Source: Bacteroidota bacterium (GTDB lineage Bacteria > Bacteroidota > Bacteroidia > Chitinophagales > Chitinophagaceae). Taken from it: a DNA stretch of 64,000 nucleotides. Positions 1-9,700 of the stretch are shown piece after piece. The stretch covers positions 124,001 through 188,000 of the forward strand of contig JAEZGS010000024.1 of the NCBI GenBank assembly GCA_023437225.1, in the 5' to 3' direction. The position numbers were made by a program, and so were the translations under genes. Numbering within the stretch: the first letter of the stretch is position 1; the number at the start of each line of letters is the position of its first letter. Below the pieces are notes generated by a model. It had not been told where the DNA came from and did not search any database. It saw only the letters and a program-made list of their open reading frames with translations.

Positions 1-2
1 TT

Positions 3-1970
3 TCCGATCTCAAAAGTTTTCATCGATCCTTGCGCAAGGCAATTGATTACGGGTTAAGCGAGTCCAAAGCGCTTGAGGCTTTGACCAGTGTTCCCGCCCG
101 TTTATTGGGCATATATGACCAGGTAGGAAGTCTGGAAGTTGGTAAGCTCGCAAATTTCATTATAACGTCTGAACCGCTATTCAGTGAAAAGTCCATCATT
201 CTTGAAAACTGGGTACAGGGCATCCAGTACCGGTTGAAAGAGGATAAATCACAGACGAGGGGCATATACACCGTCAAATTAAATAACGGAAGTTCATATC
301 ATCTTGAAGTGTCTAACTCAGGCAGCGCCAAAATTGTTTTAGGCAAAGACACGGTCAATGCAAAGTTTTCGCATGATGGAATGCTGGTGAAGCTTGCTTT
401 TTCGCCTGTGCCCAAGGGTAAATCGCAATTGCGATTAAGCGGAGTTTCCAATGGGAACGAATGGAGCGGAACAGGAGTTGATACATCAGGCCACGCCTTT
501 CAGTGGACTGCGGTTTTCGTTCGTGCCATTACAAAGGCAGCGGATTCTGCTCGAAGAAACATCCCACAAAATCCGGGAAAAGTAGTGTATCCTTTCACTG
601 GTTACGGTGTTGAACAACACCCTGCTCCTGAAACGTTGTTGATCAAAAATGCAACGGTATGGACCAACGAAAAAGAAGGAATAGTGGAAGCAACCGATGT
701 ATTGGTTCGCAATGGCAAGATATTACAGGTAGGCAAGGGCATTTCGGAAGCCGGAGCCCGCGTAATTGATGGAACTGGCAAGCACCTGACGCCTGGCATC
801 ATCGATGAACATTCACATATTGCAACATCATCGATCAATGAAGGTGGACAATCGGTAACAAGTGAAGTCCGCATCGGTGATAATATCAACCCGGAAGACA
901 TCAGTATATATCATCAGTTGAGTGGGGGAGTGACCACATCGCATATCCTGCACGGTTCAGCAAACACTATTGGAGGGCAAACACAATTGATCAAACTTCG
1001 ATGGGGAGCAGATGACAATGGATTGAAATTTGAAGGTGCTGATCCTTTCATAAAATTTGCATTAGGTGAAAACGTAAAACGTTCGACTGCTACAGTGAAC
1101 AATCGGTATCCGGATACCCGGATGGGTGTTCAGCAGGTTTTGAATGATGCATTTCAGCGAGCCAGTGAATACGAGGCCGCCTGGAAGAAAGCGGCATCTT
1201 CAAATAAAAAGAAAGGCAACGCGCCGTTGGTTTTGAGACGAGACCTTGAACTTGATGCATTGGTTGAGATAATGAATAAGAAGCGATTCATTACCTGTCA
1301 TAGTTATGTTCAAAGCGAAATCACAGCAGCAATGCGTGTTGCTGAACAATATGGGTTCGATGTTAATACTTTCACTCACATATTGGAAGGATATAAGGTA
1401 GCTGATAAGATGAAAGAACATGGTGCTGCCGCTTCCACATTTTCAGATTGGTGGGCATATAAGAACGAAGTGATGGATGCCATTCCGTACAACGCGGCCC
1501 TTCTGCACAAGGTAGGAGTGACTGTTGCAATTAATTCGGATGATGCGGAAATGGCTCGCCGGCTCAATCAGGAGGCAGCAAAGGGTGTGAAGTACGGTGG
1601 TATGAGCCCTGAGGATGCATTTAAAATGGTTACACTAAATCCTGCCAAGATGTTGCACATCGACCATCGCGTTGGAAGCATCAGCCTTGGTAAAGATGCA
1701 GACCTTGTACTTTGGTCAGCAAATCCGTTAAGCATCTATGCTAAAGCGGAGAAAACTATTATTGATGGTATCGTGTATTTCGATAGGGAAAGAGATGTTG
1801 AAATGAGAAAGAAAGTGACCGCCGAAAGAAACAGGATCATCCAAAAAATGCTTTCTGAAAAAAGATCTGGTGCGGAAGTTCGGCCAGCCACGGCTAGCAT
1901 GCGCGAAATGTTCAGCTGTAGTGATCACATCCATTCGCATGGATTGTTGGTTGAAGACGTATCAGAGTAA
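3..1970 (+). CDS. Tandem (double) amidohydrolase, 5'-truncated by window edge
   Basis: This is the 3' part of a metal-dependent amidohydrolase. The frame stays open to the left edge, so the TTG at 30 is not the true start. The first visible ~60 residues are the C-terminal end of one amidohydrolase domain (PARLLGI...GSLEVGKLA). A beta-rich linker of ~110 residues follows, then a second, complete domain. That domain carries the metal-binding HxH (DEHSHI, near 808), further histidines in CHSYVQSE and FTHILEGYK, and an aspartate in INSDDAE. It ends with the same signature as the first domain (NPAKMLHID...GSISLGKDADLV). Such two-domain proteins are usually exported in Bacteroidota, but the N-terminus is not visible. 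Substrate is unknown; imidazolonepropionase-like or peptide-derived cyclic amides are possible. The degenerate paralogue follows 25 bases downstream, so the two are probably one operon. The family call is firm, the substrate is not. Confidence 0.88.
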   Translation, partial: SDLKSFHRSLRKAIDYGLSESKALEALTSVPARLLGIYDQVGSLEVGKLANFIITSEPLFSEKSIILENWVQGIQYRLKEDKSQTRGIYTVKLNNGSSYHLEVSNSGSAKIVLGKDTVNAKFSHDGMLVKLAFSPVPKGKSQLRLSGVSNGNEWSGTGVDTSGHAFQWTAVFVRAITKAADSARRNIPQNPGKVVYPFTGYGVEQHPAPETLLIKNATVWTNEKEGIVEATDVLVRNGKILQVGKGISEAGARVIDGTGKHLTPGIIDEHSHIATSSINEGGQSVTSEVRIGDNINPEDISIYHQLSGGVTTSHILHGSANTIGGQTQLIKLRWGADDNGLKFEGADPFIKFALGENVKRSTATVNNRYPDTRMGVQQVLNDAFQRASEYEAAWKKAASSNKKKGNAPLVLRRDLELDALVEIMNKKRFITCHSYVQSEITAAMRVAEQYGFDVNTFTHILEGYKVADKMKEHGAAASTFSDWWAYKNEVMDAIPYNAALLHKVGVTVAINSDDAEMARRLNQEAAKGVKYGGMSPEDAFKMVTLNPAKMLHIDHRVGSISLGKDADLVLWSANPLSIYAKAEKTIIDGIVYFDRERDVEMRKKVTAERNRIIQKMLSEKRSGAEVRPATASMREMFSCSDHIHSHGLLVEDVSE

Positions 1971-1995
1971 TTGAAATTAATCAAGAGTAATTACC

Positions 1996-3306
1996 ATGAA
2001 ATTTATAGCACAATATATCATCGTATTCATAGCATGCATTCATGCTGCAGTGGCACAAGAGACCGTATATCCTGCAGCGCCACAACAACTACCAATAGTA
2101 ATTAGCAATGCTACCATCCATGTGGGCAACGGTCAGGTCATCGAGAACGGTTCCATCGTAATCGTCGACGGTAAGATCCAACAGGTTGGAACATCAGTAA
2201 ATGCACCTGCAGGAGCAAAAGCAATTGACGCTTCAAAAAAACATGTTTATCCGGGCCTGATTCTGTCGATATCTGATCTTGGTTTGAAAGAAGTTGGTGC
2301 AGGAACGCGAGCAACTAATGACGTAGTGGAACTGGGCGACATCAATCCAAACGTAATGTCTATCGTTGCATACAATGCAGATTCCAAAATCATCAATACG
2401 CTTCGTTCAAATGGAATATTGCTGGCTGCATCGGTACCCCAGGGTGGGTTGATCAGGGGTTCATCTTCGGTGGTTCAGTTGGATGCATGGAACTACGAAG
2501 ACGCGGCATATGCGAAAAATCACGGCATTCACATGAATCTTCCATCATTGCTCAACAGGCCGCGCCAACGCGCGACGGCGGCTAACGCGACTGACCCATT
2601 AAAATATGCTTTCGAACAAATTCAAACTGCAAAAGATTTCTTTCGGCAAGCCCGAGCGTATCATAAAGAGACGAACAGATCAACGATCAATGCAAAATAC
2701 GAAGCAGTAAAAGGCTTATTCGACGGTTCGCAGAAATTGTTCATTCATTGCAATCTTGTTAAGGAAATGCTTGTGGCAGTTGACTTCCGGAAGGAGTTCG
2801 GATTTGACGTAGTGATAGCGGGTGGCTCAGAAAGTTTTCAAATACCTGAATTTTTGAAACAGCACAACATTGCAGTGATACTAAACCAGATGCATAGCCT
2901 TCCCACATCTCCAGATGATGATGTGGATCAGCCCTACAAGACGCCTGCAATGCTTCAACAAGCGGGTGTGCTGTTTGCCATCAACGATGAAGACGGTCAG
3001 ACTCGCGGAAGAAATCTGATGTTTAATGCAGGAACTGCTGCCACCTATGGACTCAGCAAAGAGCAGGCGCTCCAGGCGATCACCCTTAATGCCGCAAAGA
3101 TCATGGGTATTGAAAAGAAGACCGGCTCTATTGAACAGGGCAAAGACGCAAACATCATCATCAGCACAGGAGACATTCTGGATATGCAAACTTCGAATGT
3201 GGTGGAAGCTTTTATCCAGGGCAGACATATAGATCTCACTGATAAGCATAAACAACTTTATGAAAGATACCGGCGGAAATACGATCTTCAGCCGGTTAAA
3301 AATTGA
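1996..3306 (+). CDS. Exported amidohydrolase-like protein with degenerate metal site
   Basis: The protein starts with a clear signal peptide (MKFIAQYIIVFIACIHAAVAQ, cleavage after AVAQ is likely), so it is periplasmic or surface-exposed. The fold is that of the amidohydrolase superfamily: an N-terminal beta segment, YPGL before the barrel, and the C-terminal signature NAAKIMGIEKKTGSIEQGKD. At 436 residues it is of usual single-domain length. Where the upstream paralogue has DEHSHI this protein reads ILSISDLG, so the HxH pair is gone. The second-histidine region reads IAGGSESFQ instead of FTHILEG. One histidine (FIHCN) and an acidic loop (NDEDGQ) remain. It is therefore probably not a normal zinc hydrolase and may be a structural partner of the enzyme encoded 25 bases upstream. 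Family assignment is confident; loss of activity is inferred. Confidence 0.85.
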   Translation: MKFIAQYIIVFIACIHAAVAQETVYPAAPQQLPIVISNATIHVGNGQVIENGSIVIVDGKIQQVGTSVNAPAGAKAIDASKKHVYPGLILSISDLGLKEVGAGTRATNDVVELGDINPNVMSIVAYNADSKIINTLRSNGILLAASVPQGGLIRGSSSVVQLDAWNYEDAAYAKNHGIHMNLPSLLNRPRQRATAANATDPLKYAFEQIQTAKDFFRQARAYHKETNRSTINAKYEAVKGLFDGSQKLFIHCNLVKEMLVAVDFRKEFGFDVVIAGGSESFQIPEFLKQHNIAVILNQMHSLPTSPDDDVDQPYKTPAMLQQAGVLFAINDEDGQTRGRNLMFNAGTAATYGLSKEQALQAITLNAAKIMGIEKKTGSIEQGKDANIIISTGDILDMQTSNVVEAFIQGRHIDLTDKHKQLYERYRRKYDLQPVKN

Positions 3307-3401
3307 AATCAATAATTCAAAAGAAGTTCTATCTTAATAAACCGATAGTCAAAATTAGTCCCCCTGCTGGAAACTGGTGCTTAATGAATTAAATCATCTA
3401 T

Positions 3402-3788
3402 ATGCCAACAAAATCAGCAATGGACTTCGTTAAGGAAGCCAAACAAAACATTCAAAATCTTACGCCACAACAGGTACACGAAGAGATTGAAAACGGCGAC
3501 GTCACCGTTATCGATATCCGTGAGGCAGAAGAATTGAAAGAGAATGGAAAAATTCCCGGTTCCGTTCACGCCCCGCGTGGAATGCTTGAATTTTATGCCG
3601 ACGAATCGCTTCCTTATCATAAAAAAGAATTTGATAAGTCCAAACGATTAATATTGCACTGCGCTTCCGGCGGTCGTTCTGCATTAGCCGCAAATACTTT
3701 GAAACAGATGGGTTATGAAAATATAGCACATCTCGATGGTGGAATGAAGGCCTGGAAGGAAGCGGGCCTTCCCACCGACAGTCAATAG
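3402..3788 (+). CDS. Rhodanese-like domain protein
   Basis: This is a single-domain rhodanese of 128 residues with no signal peptide or membrane segment, so it is cytoplasmic. The motif TVIDIREAEEL and the active-site loop HCASGGRSA with Cys87 are typical of GlpE/PspE-like single-domain sulfurtransferases. The GMKAWKEAGLP segment is the conserved C-terminal helix. Such proteins move sulfane sulfur from a persulfide donor to a thiophilic acceptor. The physiological acceptor cannot be told from the sequence. It stands between an amidohydrolase pair and a protease gene on the same strand with gaps of 95 and 79 bases, and nothing ties it functionally to either. Confidence 0.9.
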   Translation: MPTKSAMDFVKEAKQNIQNLTPQQVHEEIENGDVTVIDIREAEELKENGKIPGSVHAPRGMLEFYADESLPYHKKEFDKSKRLILHCASGGRSALAANTLKQMGYENIAHLDGGMKAWKEAGLPTDSQ

Positions 3789-3867
3789 ACACCAACCCCT
3801 TCGCCCTGCCCATAACAATATTGAAGATCCCGTACCAAAGGGCATCAACAGCTAAATAATATGAACT

Positions 3868-5373
3868 ATGGAGAAGGTCGATAAACTCATTGTTGCCCAT
3901 CGGGAAAATATCCGGTCTAAATACGGCACCAGGGAAAAACGTATACATGCTGCGCTGAATAGGCTATTAAAGGCATCGGTGAAAAGCGGTTTATCAACAC
4001 GGCTGGTTTATGCAGATGACGCATCTACGATGCCGGGCGTTGATCGAGTGGTTGAAAATGCTTCATCGCCTGAACAGTTCAAGAATTTGATCGACGCGCT
4101 CTATGACCGGCATTCGCCAGATTACATCGTATTGATTGGCGCGCAGGATATCATTCCATTCCAGGTGATGAAAAATCCTGCATGGCGCCATGATGATGAG
4201 GAATCGCTTCCAACTGACCTTCCTTACGCGTGTGACGAGCCCTTCGATGTGGATGTCAGAAAATTTCTTGCACCGACGCGTGTAGTAGCTCGCATTCCCG
4301 ATATACCCGGTTCGTCGGATCCTTCATATTTTGAAACACTGGTCAACAACATCATCAGCTGGGCTCCTAAACCGCCTGCCTTTTATCAGAAGTACTTTGC
4401 TTTAAGCACAGCGTCATGGAAGGGTTCTACGCAAAAAAACATTCGTGCATTGTTCGGTAATGAAAACGGTGTGTTGTTATCACCGGAAGAAGGACCGTCA
4501 TTTTCACGAAGTCAATTGAAAGCGGCGGTACATCTGATCAATTGTCATGGCGCCGTTGAGGATCCTGCATTCTATGGGGAGAAGGGCCGGCAGATGCCCG
4601 AGGCTCTGCATGTAAACACATTGACAGGAAAGGTAGCACCGGGAGGAATAGTGGCCGCGGAATGTTGTTATGGCGCGCAGTTGTATAATCAGGGAGAGGT
4701 CGGAAACATGAGCATTGCAAACCACTATTTGCTGGAGGGGGCAATTGCATACCTGGGAAGTACGACCATCGCATATGGTCCTGCAAATGATCTCGGGTTG
4801 GCAGACCTTCTTGCTCAGTACTTTTTATCGAATGTATTCAAAGGCGCCTCAACAGGCAGTGCACTTCTGGAAGCGAGGATCCAATTTCTGCAGCAAGCAG
4901 GACCTTACCTCGATGTAGTTGAATTAAAAACTTTTGCGCAATTTATTTTACTGGGAGATCCGTCGATACATCCTGTAAAAGCAACCACAAGTCCAAAAGA
5001 TCGTGCGGCATCCATTGAATCGATGGATACCAGAGAGAACCGACGCGAGAATCTTAAAGCACGTGGACGTGCTCTGCAAACACTGGTTATTCCCCCGGTT
5101 CATACGAGTCAAAATGAATTACCGCTCGAAGTTCAATCTACTATTAAGCAATTATTGCGCGACAATAAAATGACCGGTGATATTCGTAAGGAAGTTTATT
5201 TGAATGCGGATCCGCGGCTGCGCGAAAGAGCTAAAGCATCACCGATACGCGATGTGAAATTCGTGGTTTACTCGACAAATGAAAGCGGCTCACACGTCGT
5301 CCGCAGGCGAATTCTCGTCGTAAAAAAGAAAGGATTGAAGATACTCGGAAGCAGATTGTATGTCAGCCGATAA
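3868..5373 (+). CDS. Cytosolic peptidase C25 (gingipain/caspase-like) family protein
   Basis: The protein has 501 residues and no signal peptide, which is unusual for the C25 family, whose known members are mostly secreted. The core looks like a clan CD cysteine peptidase: DYIVLIGAQDIIPF (about 85-98), a TDLPYA segment (116-121) like the gingipain TD-x-x-Y motif, the catalytic histidine in LINCHGAV (His227), and the nucleophile in AAECCYGAQ (Cys266 or Cys267). A GxTxxAYGP strand and ILLGDPSIHP follow. The last ~120 residues are basic and beta-rich and I do not recognise them. The stop overlaps the start of a small beta-rich protein by 14 bases, implying coupled expression. Absence of a T9SS tail or signal argues for an intracellular role. 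Fold call is fairly confident; substrate and role unknown. Confidence 0.75.
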   Translation: MEKVDKLIVAHRENIRSKYGTREKRIHAALNRLLKASVKSGLSTRLVYADDASTMPGVDRVVENASSPEQFKNLIDALYDRHSPDYIVLIGAQDIIPFQVMKNPAWRHDDEESLPTDLPYACDEPFDVDVRKFLAPTRVVARIPDIPGSSDPSYFETLVNNIISWAPKPPAFYQKYFALSTASWKGSTQKNIRALFGNENGVLLSPEEGPSFSRSQLKAAVHLINCHGAVEDPAFYGEKGRQMPEALHVNTLTGKVAPGGIVAAECCYGAQLYNQGEVGNMSIANHYLLEGAIAYLGSTTIAYGPANDLGLADLLAQYFLSNVFKGASTGSALLEARIQFLQQAGPYLDVVELKTFAQFILLGDPSIHPVKATTSPKDRAASIESMDTRENRRENLKARGRALQTLVIPPVHTSQNELPLEVQSTIKQLLRDNKMTGDIRKEVYLNADPRLRERAKASPIRDVKFVVYSTNESGSHVVRRRILVVKKKGLKILGSRLYVSR

Positions 5374-5602
5374 ATATAAAGGGGTAGTGATCCAACGTAA
5401 CATCGGGGGCACCTCTAAAAGCGCACACGAGGCGATTTGCCTCGAAGTGGAAGGAAAATATTATGAGCTCAGGAGACGGGGGGCTAATCCATTTATGAAT
5501 AATGAATTTATTACGTGGATTGGTCAACATGTATCCGTAACAGGAGTAATCAGGTCAAATGTAATTTTTGTTGAAACGATTGAGCTAGCGGTAACAAGCT
5601 GA
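5360..5602 (+). CDS. Small beta-rich (OB-like) protein coupled to the C25-like protease
   Basis: This 80-residue protein begins with an ATG inside the last 14 bases of the protease gene, in another frame, so it is very probably translated by coupling. Alternating hydrophobic and charged residues suggest five short beta-strands (GVVIQRN, AICLEV, KYYELRRR, HVSVTGVI, NVIFVETIE), consistent with a small OB- or SH3-like barrel. The most distinctive part is ELRRRGANPF in the middle. There is no signal peptide, cysteine or membrane segment. I do not recognise a named family. The tight linkage suggests an adaptor, inhibitor or specificity subunit of the protease, which is inference from context only. 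The next gene, an acyltransferase, follows after only 6 bases. Confidence 0.7.
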   Translation: MSADKYKGVVIQRNIGGTSKSAHEAICLEVEGKYYELRRRGANPFMNNEFITWIGQHVSVTGVIRSNVIFVETIELAVTS

Positions 5603-5608
5603 AAGTGT

Positions 5609-6652
5609 ATGCAAACAGGGAAAAAAATTTATGGGCTTGATTCTTTCAGATTCTTCGCTTTCCTGAATGTCTTTATATTTCATACAGGCCACGGTTATAA
5701 AGTTGGTTTCCTGGGAATCGAGTTGTTTTTTGTATTGTCATCATTTCTTCTTTCTTACCTCGCACTTTCTGAGATCAGGAACACCGGAACTTTTTCAAGA
5801 ACAAACTTCTTTATAAGGCGGGCCTTGCGCATCTACCCGCTTTACTTTTTACTGCTGGTATTTTCATTCTACATCCTTCCGTTCCTGGGAGATCTGCTCG
5901 GCTTTGCAGTGTCATTACCCAACGAGCCCTGGTATTATTGGTTTTTCCTTTCAAATTTTGAACCCGGTGAAACCATTTATGCGTTGAAGTTTTTTTGGTC
6001 GATCGCAGTAGAGGAACAGTTTTACCTTCTATTTATTCTTTTAAGTTACTGGTTCAAAGATCGCTTCTATCTGCCTGTAATATTTCTGTTCGCAGCATTT
6101 ATTGCGGGGCTTTACCTGATCGAACGGTTTGACTGGTCGTACTATTCCAATCCCATTGCATACCTCCCGAACTTCGCCGCAGGCATGCTTTCGGCCGGAT
6201 TGTTTTTTGAACGTAGATCTTTTGTCACCAACAACCGGCTACTTCTTACGATGCTTATATGCATTCCTTTGTGTGTGCTGTGTTATAAAATTCAAGGGCT
6301 ATTCATCTTTTTCAACTTGCCTTTCTCGTTTCTCGCCGCAGCGATGATCTTACTGATCATAAACTATTTCCAAGACGAATCAAAGAGGAATTTCCTAACT
6401 GCTATAACAGAGCACCTGGGAAAGTATACTTATGGTCTTTACCTGTACAGCGGTTATGTTATTGCATTTGTGGTGAACCTGCTGATGTTGAAGCCATCAC
6501 TGCCGACATTCATGCTGCAACTCAGCATACTTATTTTGATATCTTTCACGAGTTATCACTTATATGAAAAGCATTTCCTTCGATTAAAGCTGAGGTTTCG
6601 CGAGCGGCAGCCAGCGGAAACGCGGCCTTCAAAATTTCCGCAACCAACCTGA
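5609..6652 (+). CDS. Acyltransferase 3 (OafA/YrhL) family membrane protein
   Basis: This integral membrane acyltransferase has about ten hydrophobic segments over 347 residues, the usual length for an acyltransferase-3 domain alone. The family hallmarks are present: FIFHTG with the conserved histidine near residue 25, FFVLSSFLLSYL, and RRALRIYPLYFLL. There is also an FWSIAVEEQFYL motif near residue 130. Members transfer acyl groups, usually acetyl or succinyl, onto sugars of polysaccharides, lipopolysaccharide or other envelope molecules. No SGNH domain is attached. It follows the 80-residue gene by 6 bases and could belong to the same transcript, though a functional link to the protease is not evident. 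A bidirectional terminator follows. Confidence 0.88.
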   Translation: MQTGKKIYGLDSFRFFAFLNVFIFHTGHGYKVGFLGIELFFVLSSFLLSYLALSEIRNTGTFSRTNFFIRRALRIYPLYFLLLVFSFYILPFLGDLLGFAVSLPNEPWYYWFFLSNFEPGETIYALKFFWSIAVEEQFYLLFILLSYWFKDRFYLPVIFLFAAFIAGLYLIERFDWSYYSNPIAYLPNFAAGMLSAGLFFERRSFVTNNRLLLTMLICIPLCVLCYKIQGLFIFFNLPFSFLAAAMILLIINYFQDESKRNFLTAITEHLGKYTYGLYLYSGYVIAFVVNLLMLKPSLPTFMLQLSILILISFTSYHLYEKHFLRLKLRFRERQPAETRPSKFPQPT

Positions 6653-6666
6653 GAGCAGAAAATGAA

Positions 6667-6710
6667 AACGGTCGGAACCAAAGGCCCGACCGTTAGGATT
6701 TTATTCGAAG
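6667..6710. terminator. Bidirectional rho-independent terminator
   Basis: A perfect 9-bp stem (AACGGTCGG / CCGACCGTT) with a 10-base loop lies between the convergent acyltransferase and secA genes. On the minus strand it is followed by a U-rich stretch (TTTTCATTTT), on the plus strand by a weaker T-rich one. It most likely ends the secA transcript and serves the acyltransferase as well. Confidence 0.8.
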
Positions 6711-6712
6711 TA

Positions 6713-9700
6713 TTACGATTCTCTACCGTGACATGCTTTAAATTTCTTACCGCTTCCACATGGACAAGGGTCATTGCGTCCGATCTTTGGTCCTACTTTC
6801 ACCGGTTCGTGTTTCACGGGCGTAGGATCAAAGTAATCGTTTTCATTCGCTGCATAATCATCACCACGCGCGTCAACGGCTTGTTTATTCGCCTGCATTT
6901 TGCTCATATCCGTTTTTTGCTCACGGCCTTCGCGGATCTGACCATTTGATTGACCCTGCTCAACGGGTATGCTCGCATGGCATAAGAAGCTGACAATATC
7001 CTTATTTACTTCGGCATCCATTCTCTTGAAGAGATCAAATGCAGTGATCTTATAAATAACAAGAGGATCTTTCTGTTCAAGGTAAGCAGTTTGCACACTC
7101 TGCTTAAGGTCGTCCATTGAACGAAGATGTTCTTTCCATGCCTCATCGATTATTGCAAGTGTGATCTGGCGTTCTATTGCATTAACAAGATCCCGGCCTT
7201 CGGAAGACACAGTTTTCTCCAACGGTGCGAGCACCTGTATTGCTTTCTTACCGTCTGTAAAAGGCACTATCACATTTTCAATGTGAGGACCCTGCACCTG
7301 GCGAATGTTGCTGAACACTGGAACTGCCTGCAAGCGCAGATCATTCATCTTTTGCTGGTAACGTGTTGTTGCTTCAGTATACAATTTATCAGATAGATCA
7401 TTCACATTGCCTTTCGTAAATTCGTCAGAACTGATGCTCGTATCAATACCGAAGTTTACAATGGCTGCAAGCTTGAAGCCTTCATAGTCTCCCTGTTCCT
7501 GGAACGAGTTAATCAACCCTTCAGCAACAAGATAAAAGGAGTTGTCAAGATCCAATGCAAGTCGCTCGCCAAACAATGCGTGATTTCTTTTTTGATATAC
7601 AACGTTGCGTTGCTTGTTCATCACGTCATCGTACTCGAGCAAACGTTTACGGATACCGAAGTTATTTTCCTCTACTTTTTTCTGTGCACGCTCGATGCTC
7701 TTTGTAACCATGCTGTGCTGTATCACTTCGCCTTCTTTATAACCAAAGCGGTCCATAATAGAAGCGATACGTTCACTACCAAACAAACGCATAAGGTCAT
7801 CCTCCAGCGACACATAGAACTGTGATGTACCTGGATCTCCCTGCCGACCGGCACGTCCGCGCAACTGGCGGTCAACGCGTCTACTTTCGTGGCGCTCTGT
7901 ACCAATGATAGCAAGACCACCAGCTTCTTTCACACCGGGTCCGAGTTTGATATCGGTACCACGACCAGCCATGTTCGTAGCGATGGTTATTGCACCCGGA
8001 AGACCGGCTTCTGCAACAACCTGGGCTTCGCGTGCATGTTGTTTTGCGTTCAGTACATTGTGCGGGATCTTCTTGCCATGAAGCATTTTGCTGAGCAATT
8101 CACTTACTTCAACAGAAGTAGTACCTACCAGTACTGGACGTCCGGCAGTGCGCAAAGCTTCGATCTCATCGATCACCGCTTTATATTTCTCCCGCTTGGT
8201 TTTATAAACAAGATCCTGCTGATCCTTCCGTATGACATTAACATTGGTAGGTATGGTAACAACATCAAGTTTATAAATGTCCCAGAATTCACCAGCTTCA
8301 GTTTCCGCAGTACCGGTCATACCCGCAAGCTTGTGATACATCCTGAAAAAGTTCTGCAATGTGATGGTTGCATAGGTCTGGGTTGCGGCTTCGATCTTCA
8401 CGTTTTCCTTAGCTTCAATCGCCTGGTGAAGACCATCGCTATATCGACGTCCATCCAATATGCGACCCGTTTGTTCGTCAACGATCTTCACAGCATCTTC
8501 CATCACAACGTATTCAACATCTTTATCAAACAACGTGTAAGCTTTCAACAATTGTTGAACTGTATGAATGCGATCCGCCTTTATGGTGTATTCGCTAAGT
8601 ATTGCTTCTTTGCGATGTAGCTTTTCTTCCGGTGTGATCTCCGCCCGGTCAACGTCCGATAACGAAATGGAAATATCGGGTAATAAGAAGAAGTCCGGAT
8701 CTTCCCCAGACCGCGTAATCGCTGCAATTCCCCTGTCTGTTAAGTCAACAGAATTATTTTTTTCATCGATGTGGAAATAGAGTTCCTCATCAACTTTGGG
8801 CATTTCTTTTTGCTGATCTGCGAGATAATAATTCTCGGATTTCTGAAGCTTAACCCGCACCCCTGGTTCGCTAAGGAACTTGATCAGGGCATTGTGTTTG
8901 GGCAGACCGCGATATGCGCGCATCAAAGAGAGTCCACCGCTTTTTGGATCATCATCACCTTCAGAAAACTTCTTCTTCGCATCATTCAGATATTTATTTA
9001 CTACCTGCTTTTGCATTTCTACAAGTTTCTCAACCCGAGGTTTCAAAAGATGATATTGTTGCTCATCACCTTTGGGCACAGGTCCGGAGATAATGAGAGG
9101 AGTACGCGCATCGTCAATCAATACACTATCCACCTCATCGACCATCGCGAAATGGTGCTTCCGTTGTACCATTTCATCCGGATTGTGAACCATGTTATCA
9201 CGCAGGTAATCGAAACCGAATTCATTGTTTGTTCCATAAGTGATATCTGCCTGGTAAGCTTTTCGGCGCTCTCTTGTGTTAGGCTGATGCCTGTCGATAC
9301 AATCAACTTCGAGACCCAGCCATTCGAACAATGTTCCGTTCCATTCAGAGTCACGACGGGCCAGGTAATCGTTCACAGTTACGATGTGTACGCCTTCACC
9401 AGCCAGCGCATTCAGGTAAGCGGGCAATGTAGACACAAGGGTCTTACCCTCACCCGTTGCCATCTCAGAAATTTTTCCCTGGTGCAAAACTATACCACCG
9501 ATAAGCTGTACATCGTAATGTACCATGTTCCAAGTGATCAGGTTTCCACCCGCAGTCCATGAGTTTTGATAGATGGACTTATCACCTTCAATGCGGATGT
9601 AATCTTTCTTGACACTAAGATCGCGGTCAAGGTCAGTAGCCGTTGAAACCAGTTCTGTATTCTCTTTGAAACGACGCGCAGTTTCTTTTACAACAGCAAA

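Noticed and set aside
3321..3345. Weak inverted repeat CTATC...GATAG after the second amidohydrolase gene
   Set aside because: Five base pairs with an AT-rich 10-base loop and no T-tract do not support a terminator.
8771..9562. 263-codon open frame on the plus strand inside secA, and similar ones nearby
   Set aside because: secA on the opposite strand is complete and unmistakable. These frames show no family features and reflect antisense codon bias.
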